Positions 45,965 through 59,800 of a stretch of 64,000 bases of DNA are shown one piece after another. Position 1 is the stretch's first letter; every line of letters begins with the position of its first letter. The stretch is from Mesaphorura yosii (taxonomy: Eukaryota > Arthropoda > Collembola > Poduromorpha > Tullbergiidae), in contig WIXG01000108.1 in the NCBI GenBank assembly GCA_009869945.1, forward strand, positions 1 to 64,000, read 5' to 3'. Both the position numbers and the translations under genes were made by a program. The notes under the pieces were generated by a model. That model worked only from the letters and a program-made list of their open reading frames with translations. It searched no databases and was not told the DNA's origin.

Positions 45965-47337
45965 GATTCATCAACGAAGGCTTCAGTATTAAGCACTCGC
46001 ATTCTGCTCTAATTCAGTTGGACAAAGAAAAGCGTGCTCGGAATACCAATCCCTTATCACCTATTCGCAATTCTGAACTAACCTGAACTAAACGTTTGAA
46101 TTAACCTAACAATGAACTTTATAAGAATTTAGCGTTGCGTTTGCTCGAGCTCCTCTTATACGTTTTAGAGCCGAGACAATAATTCTAGAAGTTTCCTCTT
46201 CTTTGTTCTGTCTGTCTCAAATGCCGAGGAAAGCTTTAAAACTCTTGAAACGCTGAGCTGCGCTATACCAGTTACCAGTGTGAAAGAAGGCAAGCTAGGA
46301 GTCTGTTAGACGATCAGCGAGCGGAGTTGTTTTGTGAGTAATTTCTTTAATAGTTTGTTTTGGCAAAATTTTTCCTATAGATGGAAGGTATCGAATAATT
46401 TTAGTTCGTAGTTTGGCAATACAAGGGGTAAGACATTTTCAAGGATCAAGGCAGCGAGTTTCCGGCGATTCTGAATTAATGGCGTGGTACTATTGAAGCC
46501 GGTTTTTAATAACAGGGTTTTATTAATTCTTCGTTGACATCTCAGCCTTCAAACAATTATTATAATGTTAATTAATTTTGTTATGATTTGTGTACTTATA
46601 GCACAGGACTAAATAAATTGTTAAGGCAGCAGTGCTAAATAAATGGAGCAACATGATTTCGCATAAGGCTGATTACTTACGAAGTGCGACTTTCGCCATA
46701 GCAAGTTCAAGTTTGAAATCGAGATTACAGCATCAGCATCGATTATTCAAAAAATATAAAACAGGAATATCACATGGGAAAGAGAGAACATTAACTAAAT
46801 AAGATTGCGAGAATTATAGTAAAAACTTTAAAAAATGTAAAACCTGGCGCTATGCTGGTAAAATATTGCAAAATGCAATGAAAATGATAATTGGACCGAC
46901 AGCAAATGCAAATGCTTTGTCATGATACTGCTTGAAGCTTAACGTGCAAGATATCGCAAGCTATTCCTTAAATCATAATTCGTTAACTAAAGCAACGACG
47001 AATAAAACTTTGATTTTTTGTATTGCTTCGCTTAAAATACTACTGGATATAAATTTATAAATAGGAAACATAATTGTTTGCAATAATATCGTTTGAATTT
47101 GCGAATGCCACGTATGCACGTGGCATTTCGAGACAGACTATGACCTCACTTATTCTATAACAGATTTAGGCACTAGAATTGAGTTGTTCAATTAGATTCG
47201 TTATTGTACGCACAACACTTTTCATGATTAGTTTGACGTGGGTTCACAAACATTTAAATGCGACTTTTACATTTCATCCTTCACCTCCGACTGTAAAGCT
47301 AAACTGCATGCAGGATATCTTCGTCATGTGACTTGGT
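45965..47337. other. Intergenic region between pseudogene and SBF 3' end
   Basis: AT-rich, with no open frame worth naming. It should contain the 3' untranslated region of the SBF gene. A strong hairpin at 47104-47127 is listed separately. No AATAAA on the minus strand is obvious near the SBF stop. Confidence 0.5.
47104..47127. other. Perfect hairpin, 10-bp stem with 4-base loop
   Basis: AATGCCACGT, loop ATGC, then ACGTGGCATT. It lies about 210 bp past the SBF stop codon on the minus strand, so it may fall in that gene's 3' untranslated region. The stem is GC-balanced and uninterrupted. Confidence 0.55.
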
Positions 47338-50300
47338 TTAGAGACATGCTTGTATTTTTTCAATCCATTCTTGGGCTAGCGTAGGGTCGCTGGCGCAAAA
47401 GTTGTACGAGCGTCGAACTGTCCGAATCTGTAACAAGTAAGCATTAAATAATTAAATTGCCTGCAGAAAAATCTACAACTGTTTATTGTTTAATCAGTTG
47501 AGTACGTACATCAAAGAATGATTTGTCGCACGCTTTCTTTGGTGAGCCGGGTGTTGGAGATGCGACCGTGATGTTTATAACTTCTGATAGATCTGCGTGA
47601 AATTGCAAGTCAGTAATTAGGAACACTTTACTCATGCTCATGAGCCTTAATCATATAATTGCCACTAAAGAGGCCACGCACCGATGAATCCTTTCGAGTG
47701 TGAGTCCTCCATCGCGTCGTAGTACCGCAGCTGGTGTTTAATGCTGTCAAGAACAAACCAACGCTGCTTCCAACCCTTCAGAAGCGCCCCGCGTTTGTAC
47801 AAGTAGCCTTCATGTGTGCGATTCTCAGCAATGTTCGAATGGAATTGGTCGTAGTAGTTTGGAGAAGACGATTGGGTACTCAGCGCCAACGTCGACGTGT
47901 CTGCATTCGGAATAAAAATATTTTAGTAATCCAGAATTGCTGAAAGAATAAAATTGAGGGCCAACTGGCCAAGTTGGAAGTCTCACTTACTTTTGTTTGC
48001 TGCAATCGCTTGAGCCGAGGAGGTCGCAGGTGCGTTGGAAGAATGAACACTTTCGGGTGGTCCCTTGCCGAATTTGCCCTGGCATTTCGCAATCCCATCT
48101 ACACATTTCTCGTGGCATTTCGCAGCGCACTCGCTGCATCGGACTCCGGTCTAGAAACAAATTTCAAATGAATTTCAGTTAAGGAGATTTCAAAGTATTT
48201 CACGAAATAAATACGACGTGCCCCGAAGTATAAACTTACTTTCCCCAGCAAAATGGCGGAGCAAACATCGCAATTTGCGAGGGTCGTGAATGTGTGTTTC
48301 TCAAAGCGGTGGTTGTGAGTGTAAAGCGATGTGAGATCAGTCGAACGAACCAATTTCCCCCTTATCAGAATGTCCACGGTCGATTTCTTGTGCAGAGACC
48401 TCCCTAGATTACGAACCATTTGGGTGGAAATGGATGCCTGTCTGGTCAAAGTGTGATCGTCTTGCGATGCAGCAGCAGCCGTGGCTTCCAATTTATCGTA
48501 AATTTGCTTCCATTTCTGTGGCAGGAGACCCCTTTCCACTTCAATCCTGTTAATCTCAGCCAGTTGTTGCCTGAACACGTCCGGAATGTGATTATCAATT
48601 ATATCAACTCCTGAAGCAACTCCACGTCGTGGATCTTTCGGCGCCAATTCCGAATTTTGGTCTTCATCGCCGTGGTGGTCGTTGGGGATAAGTTCCAAGT
48701 CGTACGACGCGCCTGATCTCAGCGTCTCACACAAGTAGTACTCCCACACGTCCAGATTCGCGAGGTTAGTCATGGGCCGAAGTACCTGTTTAAAGGTAAA
48801 AATTATTTCCAACATTAAATTAAGACTCACTAATAAACTTTAAAATGTCGCATGATATTACCTTAATTTCACAATCCTTGTCGTACGAAAAGTTGAAGAA
48901 TATTGGCGTCTTAGCATGTTGCCTCTCAATGTATTCGAACAACGACTGGCCATAATGCTGCTGATGACTGTTGGATCCTTTGTCTGCTAAGTCAATATCA
49001 CACGAATTACATTTTCAATTAATAATAATTAAATTCACCGTGGTCGGCGTGCTCCAGTAAAGAAATTGCTAACTCATGTAAATGCTGTCGTCGTCCGAGC
49101 CGGTGTCCACCACTTTGTAGTGCTGGGGTAGCGACCCTCTTTTGTCATCGATCGCCATGAACCCAAGCTCGACTCTTTCGCATTCGTTATCCACAAGGAA
49201 CGTTCGGAAACGAGCGGAAACGGAATGATACGCCAAGAATTGAATGTAATACTGATTGAATTCGAATGCCAGCGGAAACTGCTTGTGAAGCTGCGAAAAT
49301 TATGAGGAAAATATTAATTTTCTAATATTAGTAAATACTAATATCAAAACGTATAATGCTTTTCACGCAAAAACTAGAAGAAACGTACTTGATGCACAAT
49401 GTCCAGAAATTGCATGAAAAGCGGCGCGAAGCCTGGATTCGAGGACGGACCCTCAATTCCAGTCATACTGTTTCTGTGTGAAAATCGGTGACCAAATCCC
49501 AGCCATTCCTTCTCGAGCAAAGTGTGAAATCCATCAATTGTTCGATAAAATGGATCCAGGCACAACTGGGCCAACGATGTAATCTACAATGAAACAAATT
49601 GTTTGTAATTCTTGCGCTCCTTTGCCTAAAAGTAAGTCTGAGCACAAGCCAGCCGAATTCAAAATTTACCTGCGTCGTGACGTCCGACCCGTCTTCAAGG
49701 CATAGCATGACTGATGAGCCCTGCACATCCACCAAGTCCACAACGGCGCCCGACAATTGCATCAAGTGAGAAATTTGCTGAAGCCACTCTGTTCCCTCGA
49801 TGTTGCAGCAGAAGCTTTTCTCTGTGTCACCGACCGTGTTGCTGGGCAGACACGCACGCATGAGTTTCTTGAACGATGTTCGTGTCTGACGCACTTCAGT
49901 CACGTCGACCGGAATGTATTCAATTTTCGAATGTGTGTCCGTCTTTATGCCCTGGAAATGAGCAGAGATTTAAAATGTTGATGAGCTTCAGCTGATGGCT
50001 GATAGAAAACTTGTTAAATTATTTCCTACTTTGATCTGAGATTTTTCTCCGAAGACGTACAACGCTGCTTTCATTGGTCGCGTCATAGTCTCTTGCGGGG
50101 CTGCCTCGACTTCATTTATGGTCGGAACCTTGTAGACGTTTGAGCCCTGTGGCGGAACTGGAATCGGCTTCTTCGGGCGGACTCCTGTCCAGTGCTTGTA
50201 ATTCTTGATTCCTTTACCACCGCTTGTTCTAAAATCATATTATCTCTGCGATTAAACTTAGCTGTTCAATATTCAGGAAATAGCAAAAATGCAAAGCGAA

Positions 50301-53300
50301 AATAAAAAAATAAAGGAATGCGATATAAGAAGGACAGAAAAGCGTCAAAGGAAAAAAAATAGTTGAAAAAAGTGAACAATTAAAATTGCAAGTGGGTTCT
50401 TGGTCGTGCAATCTTATAGCGCATGCTTTCACATCGCAATGCCCAAGTGCTCTGCTGAATCAAAATATCAAAAACAGTTTAAAAAGTGTGACTACAAAAT
50501 CCAGGGAATTCAAACTACGATGTGCTTGCTCTGTTGCCTGTCAAGCCGTGCAAGGAGCTTCAGCTTGTGCATGTTGCAAATGCAAATTCCGGCAGCCGTA
50601 AGAAGTGCCGATCGAACCCACTTACCCCGCATACCTCAGGGTGTCCATTGCTTTCAGGAAGGGATTCCCCGAGGGTCTTCGGCTCGTGTCCGGAGTTCCT
50701 TGAGTTGGCATCAAATGGCCATGGCCGTGAGATTCGTGGACGCTAACGACGCTGCTGGTGGTGGTGAGCAGAGAGTCGAGACTGAGATTGCTTCCACTCA
50801 ACGCCCAGGACGAGTCCGGTTTCACGACTGCGAGAGGAGTCGCGTTCACAATTGCACGGAGGAAATTTTCTTGCTCCAAATGAGTTCCAGCATCGCCGCC
50901 GCTTCCGCCTAAATTAAGCAAAGCAAAATACCGTTGTGAAAATATTCTAGAATTCAGCACGTGTATAATCGAGTCGCTTGTCATTTACCGCTTCCGCCTT
51001 GCCCTCTGAGAATTCCCATGACTCCTTTGCTGTTGAAGGAAGCGCCCCGGACAATGAGTGCCCTTGTGCGTGGATGCCGCCAAGTGACTACAGGAAACCG
51101 GCCTCCCCTGTAACATTTGCTAATTCTCTTCAGTGTATCGTCCGTAGTCAGAGCCGGAACCACGACGAGAGCCGGGTATGAGCGGCATATCATGTAGGAA
51201 ATGTTAATGGAAGAAATTTTAAACGAGTCGATTTTGCTCAGAATCGATGCGGCTGAAGAGTCACCGGGTCTGCGCGCAGGTGAGCTCAGCCCAAGTCTTC
51301 GGTAATCTTTGTAGTACGCCCGTTCCATGATTCTTTCCATGCTCTTCACGTCATTCGCCTGGTTGGCCATGTGCGAACCATGCGGCATGTCCTCGTCCGA
51401 CACTGAAAGAGGAATGAAGCAATGAACGTATTTTCTGGCAGTCAGGAAGGCGGCTAGGGCTTTGAAGGTAATCAAAATTGTAAATGGTTAAATGGTGACT
51501 TTCAAAAATAATAGAGATAAAATAAAAATTACAAGAATAGTGCAAATTAGAATTCATGCAAGGACAGAAATTACAAATCACAAATCACGTTTGGACTTTT
51601 TAGACAGTGGCAGGCACATGTAAAGCTCAGTCGGAATTAATTATTTACACTAAAACTTACCGTATTGTTCCTCTCGAATGCCTGACTCAACGGATCCAAC
51701 TAGACCAGAGACGGTGTTAAGGAAGAGAGCAAAAGCGTAAAGTTAGTGCAATATGCAATTGTGGGTGTATTTCTATTTACAAGTTTAGTTTGTGAATTGG
51801 TGAACACAAAAGCGGGTGCAGAAGATTTAGCTGCTAGTGCTTAACTCAGCACACACAAGTGTTAATTTCTGCTGTGAATTGCAATTACAGTTTTGGCATG
51901 GGAACCCGGATGAAGTGGAGACTTACTCGAAACGTCGTCGCCGTCCATATCTTTTGACTGCGGCGACTTGGAGGGGCTGCCCAAATATTTCGTGTTTGCC
52001 GGCAGTGTACCACCGTTGCCTTGAGCCCAACTACGAAGCACGTACTTTTGACGCTTCGACTGTTTCGGCTTGAGGCCGGCTTTCTTGGCGGTCATCATCA
52101 CAGCCTTCTTCGCGAAACCCCTTCAGACAAATCAGGTAATAATTGTATTTTATGAAGCCATGAAGAAAGTAAACCAAGGCGCACTTACTTAAGAGTTTGG
52201 TTCTTGTCCTTGTGCGCGTTCAGAGGGGCAGGAGTCGCAACAGCGTGGCCAGCAAATGAAAAGTACGAGAAAATGTCGGCAGGATGTCGAAGCTTATTCA
52301 AGTGTTTCCGTAGCACGTCAACACTCTCGCTGTTTACTTCTTCGTCAAAGGCAAGTTTCATAAGCTGAATAAGAAAAGAAGTGCAAAAAACTCAATTAAT
52401 TTTTAATTATCCATTATTTAAAATATGACTATGTGAGAATTTGTACCTGAAAGGTGGCCGAACGCAGCTGGAGACCGTCTTGAAGGAGTTGATCGAGATG
52501 TGCGAGATACTGCACAGTAATGCGTTTCTCCTTCGTCAGGGACGAAACCGGAAAAGACCGAATTACGGTGTGTTCACTCACTAAATAAATATACAGTAAT
52601 TTTTAGAAATATATTAATTCATAAATTTTAAGTGATCCTGGCAGTCAGCTTACCCATAGGATCGCAGGGGTTGCCCTTAAAAATCAGCCTGTAATTTGTG
52701 AAGAAAAGAGCACCTTCCGCAGGCAAATAGAAAGTTCCAGCGATCGAGCCTGAATTAATGTCCCTTCCGTCCGGAAGCAGATAAACGCGTAAACTCTCCA
52801 TGATGAGTTCTTCGCCATTCAGCAGTGGCGGAGTTGGAATTTTTGGCTGCACAAAAGCAAAAACAAAAATTAAAAATACGTTTGAAAAACTGTAGAAATT
52901 TCATACTTAATTCATACTCAGAATTCAAAAGGTTACCTTCTGGACAGCCGGAAGCCGTTTGGACTCTCTGAAGACGGACTCCAAAGTCTCGACGTGCATG
53001 TCAACAACACCAGGAATCATCGCGTGCAGCGCACGAATGTGATCGTCCGTCACTCCTCCCTCCGTGCAAACTTTGTCGACGAACCGCGAGACGAAGCGGA
53101 CGACGGACGTACCTGTGTCTCCAATTGTGGGGTCCTGCTCTTCGAAGCCCGACTCTCCTCCAAGACTGTCGCTCTCAGTGACACTGCGTTCAGAAAAAAT
53201 AAAAAATATTATAGGGTGAACAATTTATGCATTAATGCATGGCAGCCACAGGCAAGAAAATTACCTGATAATATTGCTTGACCGCTCGTCTTCACCGTGG

Positions 53301-56300
53301 TGGTGGTGGTGGTGATGATGGTGCGGCTCGCGGTGCCGTTTCGTGGGAGTATCAAGCGGGACGAGCATGTAGACCATTCTGTAAGCGTAGTGAATTGCTT
53401 GGCTGTACAGCGTCGACTCTTCACTATTCACGAGTTCCCTGATCTTCTCAGGATCGAGAGTCGGTGCGAGTCTCATTTGCTCAGCTGCAATTTCTAAAGC
53501 TGTGAACTCAGTTTGTCGGAATCCAAGAGATAATTCCTTTCGCTAAGAACATTAAAGGAAACTCTTATGATTTTTTTCAACTTTTTTTTACAAATATACT
53601 GCAAATTCCAATGTTGACCAACCTCAAAATTTGATATCACAGGATAATTGTTGTTGAACGCATAATTTCCACTGGCCGGCGTGTAAAGAGATTTAATATC
53701 CTTCTGAACATCCGAGTAAAATGCTGTTTCCCAAAATTGTTGATTCTTCCAAACAGGATGGTCCTGCGCGTAATTGCAAATAAATAATTAAATGCATTGA
53801 ATTTTATCTCCTCGTTTTGATCAAAAGCCCCAGGAGAGCTTCTCGTAATTCTCAATTCTCTAATTGTATGTACCTGAATGCACGTGTATGCAAATTGAAT
53901 TACACCAGTGCAGAGTTTTCGGCAGAATGAAGTCGCCAACGGAAGGAGGGCGGCAGCAATTCCATGCTCGTCCATGATTGAATTTCCTTGGAGCGCGTAA
54001 TGCATTAATTTGACGACCATGTCAAACTGCGCAGTCTCTAGCATGGCTTTGTTCCCGCTGACGTGGTGCCCCAACTCCTGACAAAGGACAAGCTTCGCTG
54101 TGTGATTCTTTAGTGCCCGAATTACAGCGTGAATACTTTTGCGAGCGTCAGAGATCTTGTTTTCGAAGATGTAGTTGATGCAGTTGCGGAGCACCTCCAA
54201 TCTTCTTGCTGAATTATCCACCATTTGTCGTTGCTGGACGAGCAGCTCAGCAATTTTGGGGCCCATCGGAACAATTCTCGGCTGGTTGTACTTGGAAATG
54301 TTGTTGAAACGACTCAACGCCTGTTTCGCCATGCCTTCGTCAATGATGTCTTGCACGATGGCGTCGTTGAGTGTTGGAAAGATCGGCACGTGAGTCCGGG
54401 TGTGAGCTCCTTCCGGAGGCTTAATAATTTTAGGTACGTAAGTTTGGGCATTTGGGTTCTCATTCTGAGCCAGGAGAGTCGCCAGCTCCTAGCACAAATA
54501 GAATTTGAATTTTAAAATAAGAACTGTAAAAATGCAATACAGACGAAAACGAATTCAATTTTTGTGCTGAACGCAGAACATACAAGAATGAAAATCATTG
54601 CCATTTTTGGGTCTTGAATTTCCGCATACAGTTGGTCCAGCAGAGCGCAGTAGAGATCATCCCAGAGGTCGTTCGTCCTGAACGGCGATCCCCTCTCAGC
54701 TATGAATTCGTTGAAAAACATGCAGTTCAGTAGTCTGACAACAAAATCGCATTCTGTCAAGCCTCGCTCTCCCAAGAATTTGGCCTGCAAAATAAATTCG
54801 AAAAATTATGATTCTTTTTGCAATTCGAAATTGACGTGGTTGAATTCTTTGTTACCTTGTGAAATGTAATAAATGGCTTTGGATGAATTCGGATAATGAC
54901 CAGACACGTTCTGTAACCCTGAAACATCTGAGCCAGCATGCGCATGAATATTGCTCGAATTTCCTTGTCCAGTTGAATCAGACTCGAAGACTTAACGACT
55001 AAAGGAGGAAAGGCAAAGTCGGCAGAAGTTAGTTCCGGATGCAGAACCATGGAGAGCTGGTCTTGGACAGGGTGCCACAAAAACTCGGGAAGCATCGGCA
55101 CCGAAACTCCTTCAGGAACCATGATTGAACCTCCGTCTAAATCTACTAATATCACGTCCACCTAAAATAAACATTAAAAATGCAAACCAAGCTTATTGAA
55201 TCGACCTCAAAAATTCAGAACACTCAAGGAAGGAAAGGAAAACTCACCATTTCCGGCAGCGAATAGCGAGCCTCCGACAAGATTCCAATAATGTAGGGCG
55301 TTGGTGAAGACGCTACTTCGGTGATTGAGGAGGGAAGCATAGGAATATACACGTGACAATATCGAAATGGAAACATCAACGAAGTTAAGGCATGACATGC
55401 GTCAGTCAGTCTCGTCCTGCTCTTGGAATGAAACAGAATCTTTTGCTCAGTCATCACAGCACAGAATAGAACAATTATATTGCTGATTCCTGCATTGAAA
55501 ATGAAAAAATTACGTAAACTGAGCAAACCCACAAACTAAACCGGTTGTAATTATAATTTACGAACCGAGTTGTTGAAACAGCTGCGCTACACAACAATTC
55601 GTCACGGGAATGGTGCTCGTCAGAGGCGGTTGCAAAGCCTGCCGATCCCCTCCGCCGATGCTGAATCGAATTGCGGGGCCGGCCGAAGGAGGAACCTGAA
55701 AAAAATTAATTGTTGAATATCATCGATTACTCATGCCGAGAATTTCAACTCGAGCCCAGGCCACAGATGAGCAACTTACATGAACGTGGCCCAGGAGATT
55801 TCCAACTAAAGTTTCCAGTGGAATGCCAAGTGACTCTGTGTGAACCGTGTAAATGGTTCCCATGCAATGCTTCAAAAAAATGGAAAGTATGAACACATTT
55901 TGCATTAAAATACCGAGTAAATCTGACTTACTCGAAATGCCTCGGGCTGATAATGTCGGGACATGAGCACTAAAACTTTGGGCGCATACATCGTGTGGAA
56001 GACAGAGGACGACCGAGACGAAGATGAAACCGACCCGTAACTCGTGGGTATTAAACTGTCATTCGTTCCTTCATTCTCCTCCTCCTGAGGTCAAAGGCCA
56101 AAATTTAGATGACAAGTTAGATCACCCGTCATGCGGCTGGCTGTGACATGACTTCACGGCTTTGGCTTTACCTCGTCTACCGGCTTAGAAGGGCTGATGG
56201 AAATTGGTTCATGGAAACTGAGACAGGCACAATAGCGGCGGCTTGCGTCCACGTCCGTCAAAACGGACATAAAAAACTTCGGCTCTTGTCTGATGTTCGA

Positions 56301-56823
56301 CAGGCTCCATCCTTGCGGCTGGCAGAACTGAAAAAAGAACAAGTGAAAGCTTAAAATTCAATGGGACTACACGCGCACGGAAAATATAGACAAAGGAGCA
56401 TTAAATTTTATGAGCATGTGGGCACGTGTAGTATAATTTAATTTGGCTTGACGCTAAAGGGCTGCATGCAGCGACTCATTCATTGCATGCATATAATCTT
56501 TAATATGCAAGTATCTCACGAGAAAGAACATCTTACAAGTTCAATAGCAGGGTTGAATGGAGTATCGTCCCAATCTTTGCTAGGAAACCGTTGTAGTGTT
56601 ACGCCACATCCGGTTCCACCCTCTGCAAGCAGAAAGAAAAGAGTAAAAATGTGCATTGGCATTCGCCGTACGCATCATATGCATTTATGTGGAGATTAAA
56701 TTATCGGCCGTCATCGCATACTCAAGATGCTCACTGCTTTGCTTGAAGCAGATTTGACTTGGACTTACTCTTCGGATCAGTCGTGTATCCAACAACGACA
56801 AAGTAGTCAACAAGTCGTGTCAT
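47338..56823 (-). CDS. Sbf: MTMR5/MTMR13-type pseudophosphatase (SET-binding factor, SBF)
   Basis: A myotubularin-related scaffold that works with active myotubularins and as a Rab exchange factor through its DENN module, on endosomal membranes. Thirty exons, from 56823-56769, 56622-56537 and 56327-56172 down to 47592-47510 and 47427-47338, all join in phase to give 2082 residues. Order: uDENN/DENN/dDENN from residue 1 ([45 protein letters not shown]) to about 480; SBF2-type helical region to about 800; GRAM near 900-1000 ([20 protein letters not shown]); myotubularin domain about 1150-1680; C1 zinc finger near 1875-1925 ([24 protein letters not shown]); C-terminal PH about 1980-2080 ([20 protein letters not shown]). 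The P-loop reads [10 protein letters not shown] near 1530 in place of CSDGWDRT, so the catalytic Cys and Arg are gone, as in SBF proteins. Exon 51699-51661 is a 39-nt micro-exon. A nine-His run sits near residue 800. Confidence 0.97.
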
Positions 56824-59800
56824 TGTTGATGATGATGATTGAGACTTATTTCCCGTGTGCCTGTTGAAACGTACAAAGAGAACATATTAATCCAAACCAA
56901 GTCACATTTCTTCTCCTCTTCTCTGCGACTCTGCTCTGTGTAGTTGTCGCGACGAGAATTTAGGAGAGCTGAAGTTTACTGAAGCATGCATGAATGAAAT
57001 AGTTAATGACTTCACTTACGTCTCCTCATGATTCATTATGTTTGTGGCAGTCGAAGACGATGACACTTGTCTTCGCTCTACTCTCTTCTCCTAAAAGTAC
57101 AAGAAAGAGAAACGAGGATAAATTGCGTGAGACAGATTGGCAAGACATAAGAGACGTGCTGCACTACGGCTATAAAATGATGGGTGGAATATTGCTTGGA
57201 AATGGCAACGGAAATTATATGTTCTGCTCAACAAGTCGGCAGACTACAACTGCAGACTCAGAAAGTTGAATGTTGGATTGCTTCGCTAATCGCCACATGA
57301 ATTCATTGACCATTTCTAGTGTTTACACGTATTAGCCGTCTTTTCGCTTGGTATGGAAGCAAAGAATTGAGAATTCTAATATTACACTTGCCGCTGCACG
57401 CTGCTCAAAAAGAAAGGGTTATCATGATTAAGACGACGTGTATCTTTGTAGAATACTCGTGCTTGGATAATTTAAGATTTCTAAACACATCCGGCGCCCG
57501 ACGCCGAAACGTAAACTGAAATCAACATTAAACAGACAAAAATCATGGATTTAAACAAAACAGGTTCAAAAACACGCGACGAGAATGCATGGTTTCCTTT
57601 TGCTGCTTGCTTCACGAAACCAGGGGCCTTTGCAAATTGCACGGCTCGCCTTTCATTTGTTTTCATTTCACCCGAGAAAAGTAGAAAAAGAAAAGGCAAC
57701 TCGGCTCCAAATGAATGAAATACGAAAAAGGAAAAGTCCTGCTGATTGCTGATTTATGAAAAAATGCATTAACCATCGTTCTCAATTCACTTCTCACCAA
57801 TGATGACTTTGTAAAAATATTCGAAAGGGTTGCGTTTATTTCCAAATGCTCTCAATTCTGTGTCTGTGACTTAATATGCATGCGACAAACGACATCTTGA
57901 CAGCTGATATGTTTGGTGACAACCCTCGAGTCGCGTCGTCAGCCAGGCGCTGCGCTGCGCAGCTTGAGAAAATTAAATACAAGCAGAAAATTTAATGAAG
58001 ACAATTTAGTCAAGTCAGTTCGATACGATGTGTGAAATAACCGGAGCTAGATCGAACGATGGAACGATGCTCGCATCTCGTCTTGAATCTCTCAGATTGG
58101 ATTGAAATGCTCGCACTCATTCGCATTCGCAGAGACAAGCGAAAGACGAATTTCCATTTGGAATTGGATAACTAACCAAATAAAGACGCAACGGCACGGG
58201 CAGCCAACAGATTTAAGTTGCAAATTAATGACAACGACGAGGCTGCTTGCTCCTTTGAAAACAAATCAGCCTTTTGCCTCTCCTTGCCGAATTATTAACG
58301 GTCAGCCTCAGCATCTTCGTATTTTCTTTTAAGTTTTATTCATTCTCTACACAGAGATGCTTACCTCATGCTCGCTTGACTTGACCTTGGGTTTTATTGC
58401 CTATTGCGTTTATTTAATTGTTAAATGAATACCGTGCCCGTGCCCGCATGCTAAATCACGCCGTGAATTGATTTACCGTCCCTAGTCGCTTCTTTCTTGG
58501 ACACACTGAGCATGTTTAGCACGCTGCATGAAATTTTTCTTTGCCAGTGCCTTCGATTTTTGATGAATGCATGAGTCATTATTCGAATTCATCCGTCGCT
58601 TCCGTGGGAATTTGAACTTCATTCCATCAAAGGCAGGTCGAATTTGCTACCGCCACATTAAATTCTTAAGAATAAAGGGAGGAAGTGTGACCATCCATTA
58701 ATGTGGCGCCAGAATGGCCAGAAATTATGAGTCTGCGCTTCAATGCAGCATAATGTCAATGGAACTTTGCGAACATGAAGAAAGTGAGAAGACCGCTCAA
58801 ACTTTATCTACACACGAGATATTCGAGACAAGAAGAAAATACCGACAGTCCAGCCCAGAAAAGAATGAGTCATCAATCCAACATCAAAGTTACCAATGAA
58901 GAATGAATGAAACCGTTCAAGATTTACGAGAATGCAAGCCAAGCCAAATTCTGATGACCTCTAGAAACTCTTTGATTCTTGATTTGTGGCGTTCCAATGC
59001 GAAATCCGATGCAAATGCAGAATTTCTACGAACGACAAATTCGTCCATCGTCATTTTGCCAGCTTAATGCGATGAGTTCTAATTCTTCTCAATTACAAGT
59101 GGAGAACCGTCAGGCAAACCGCTTATTTTTCTGTTGTTCTTTATAATTTCGAAGTCAAAATTATACTAAACAACAGTCTTCTTATCGTTTAACGTATCAT
59201 ATCGTCTATCGCGCTTTTCCACACAAAGAAGTGTCCTTGATCTTGAACTTGAATCATGAACCTGTGCACTTCTGCAATTGCAATGATTGATAGTCAAATG
59301 AGAAGATATGCTGCAGGGTGTAATAATTTCCAAGAATAGGAGACTACTGACGCCTCGCTCCTAAAGAGTAATACGTGGTTATCGACCTTAAAATGACTCA
59401 AAGGGCAAAGTTCAGCAGGAGCATGTGCCATAAATTATGGCCTGATTGACTCGTCAGTATTCCAGAATCACAATTAAACTCCAGGAGCATAAAATTACAA
59501 ACCAATTTCAATGCAGAATGCAACTTGAAATTGTCTGATTAAGGATACGAAATTCAGTTTCTTACCATTGTGGTTTGGCCACTGGTTCTTCTGACTTCAC
59601 ATGATTAATCGGAAAGCGACCACCGCTAAAGATACTGGCACAATCTCAGAGAGATCCATGTGCGGCAGATCCAGATCAGACAGGCAGACGGTCTTATCAG
59701 CACAAAGCGATGCACAAATCCAATCACCGACGGAACATGCGATAAAACTGGCTAAAATAAATGTGTGTTCTTTCCTTGTTAACCAATAACTTACACTTTA

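Noticed and set aside
50400..50912. Plus-strand frame of 170 codons with [16 protein letters not shown]
   Set aside because: It covers exon 50908-50626 of SBF and part of the adjoining intron on the other strand. It has no domain, and the SBF exon fits phase and homology.
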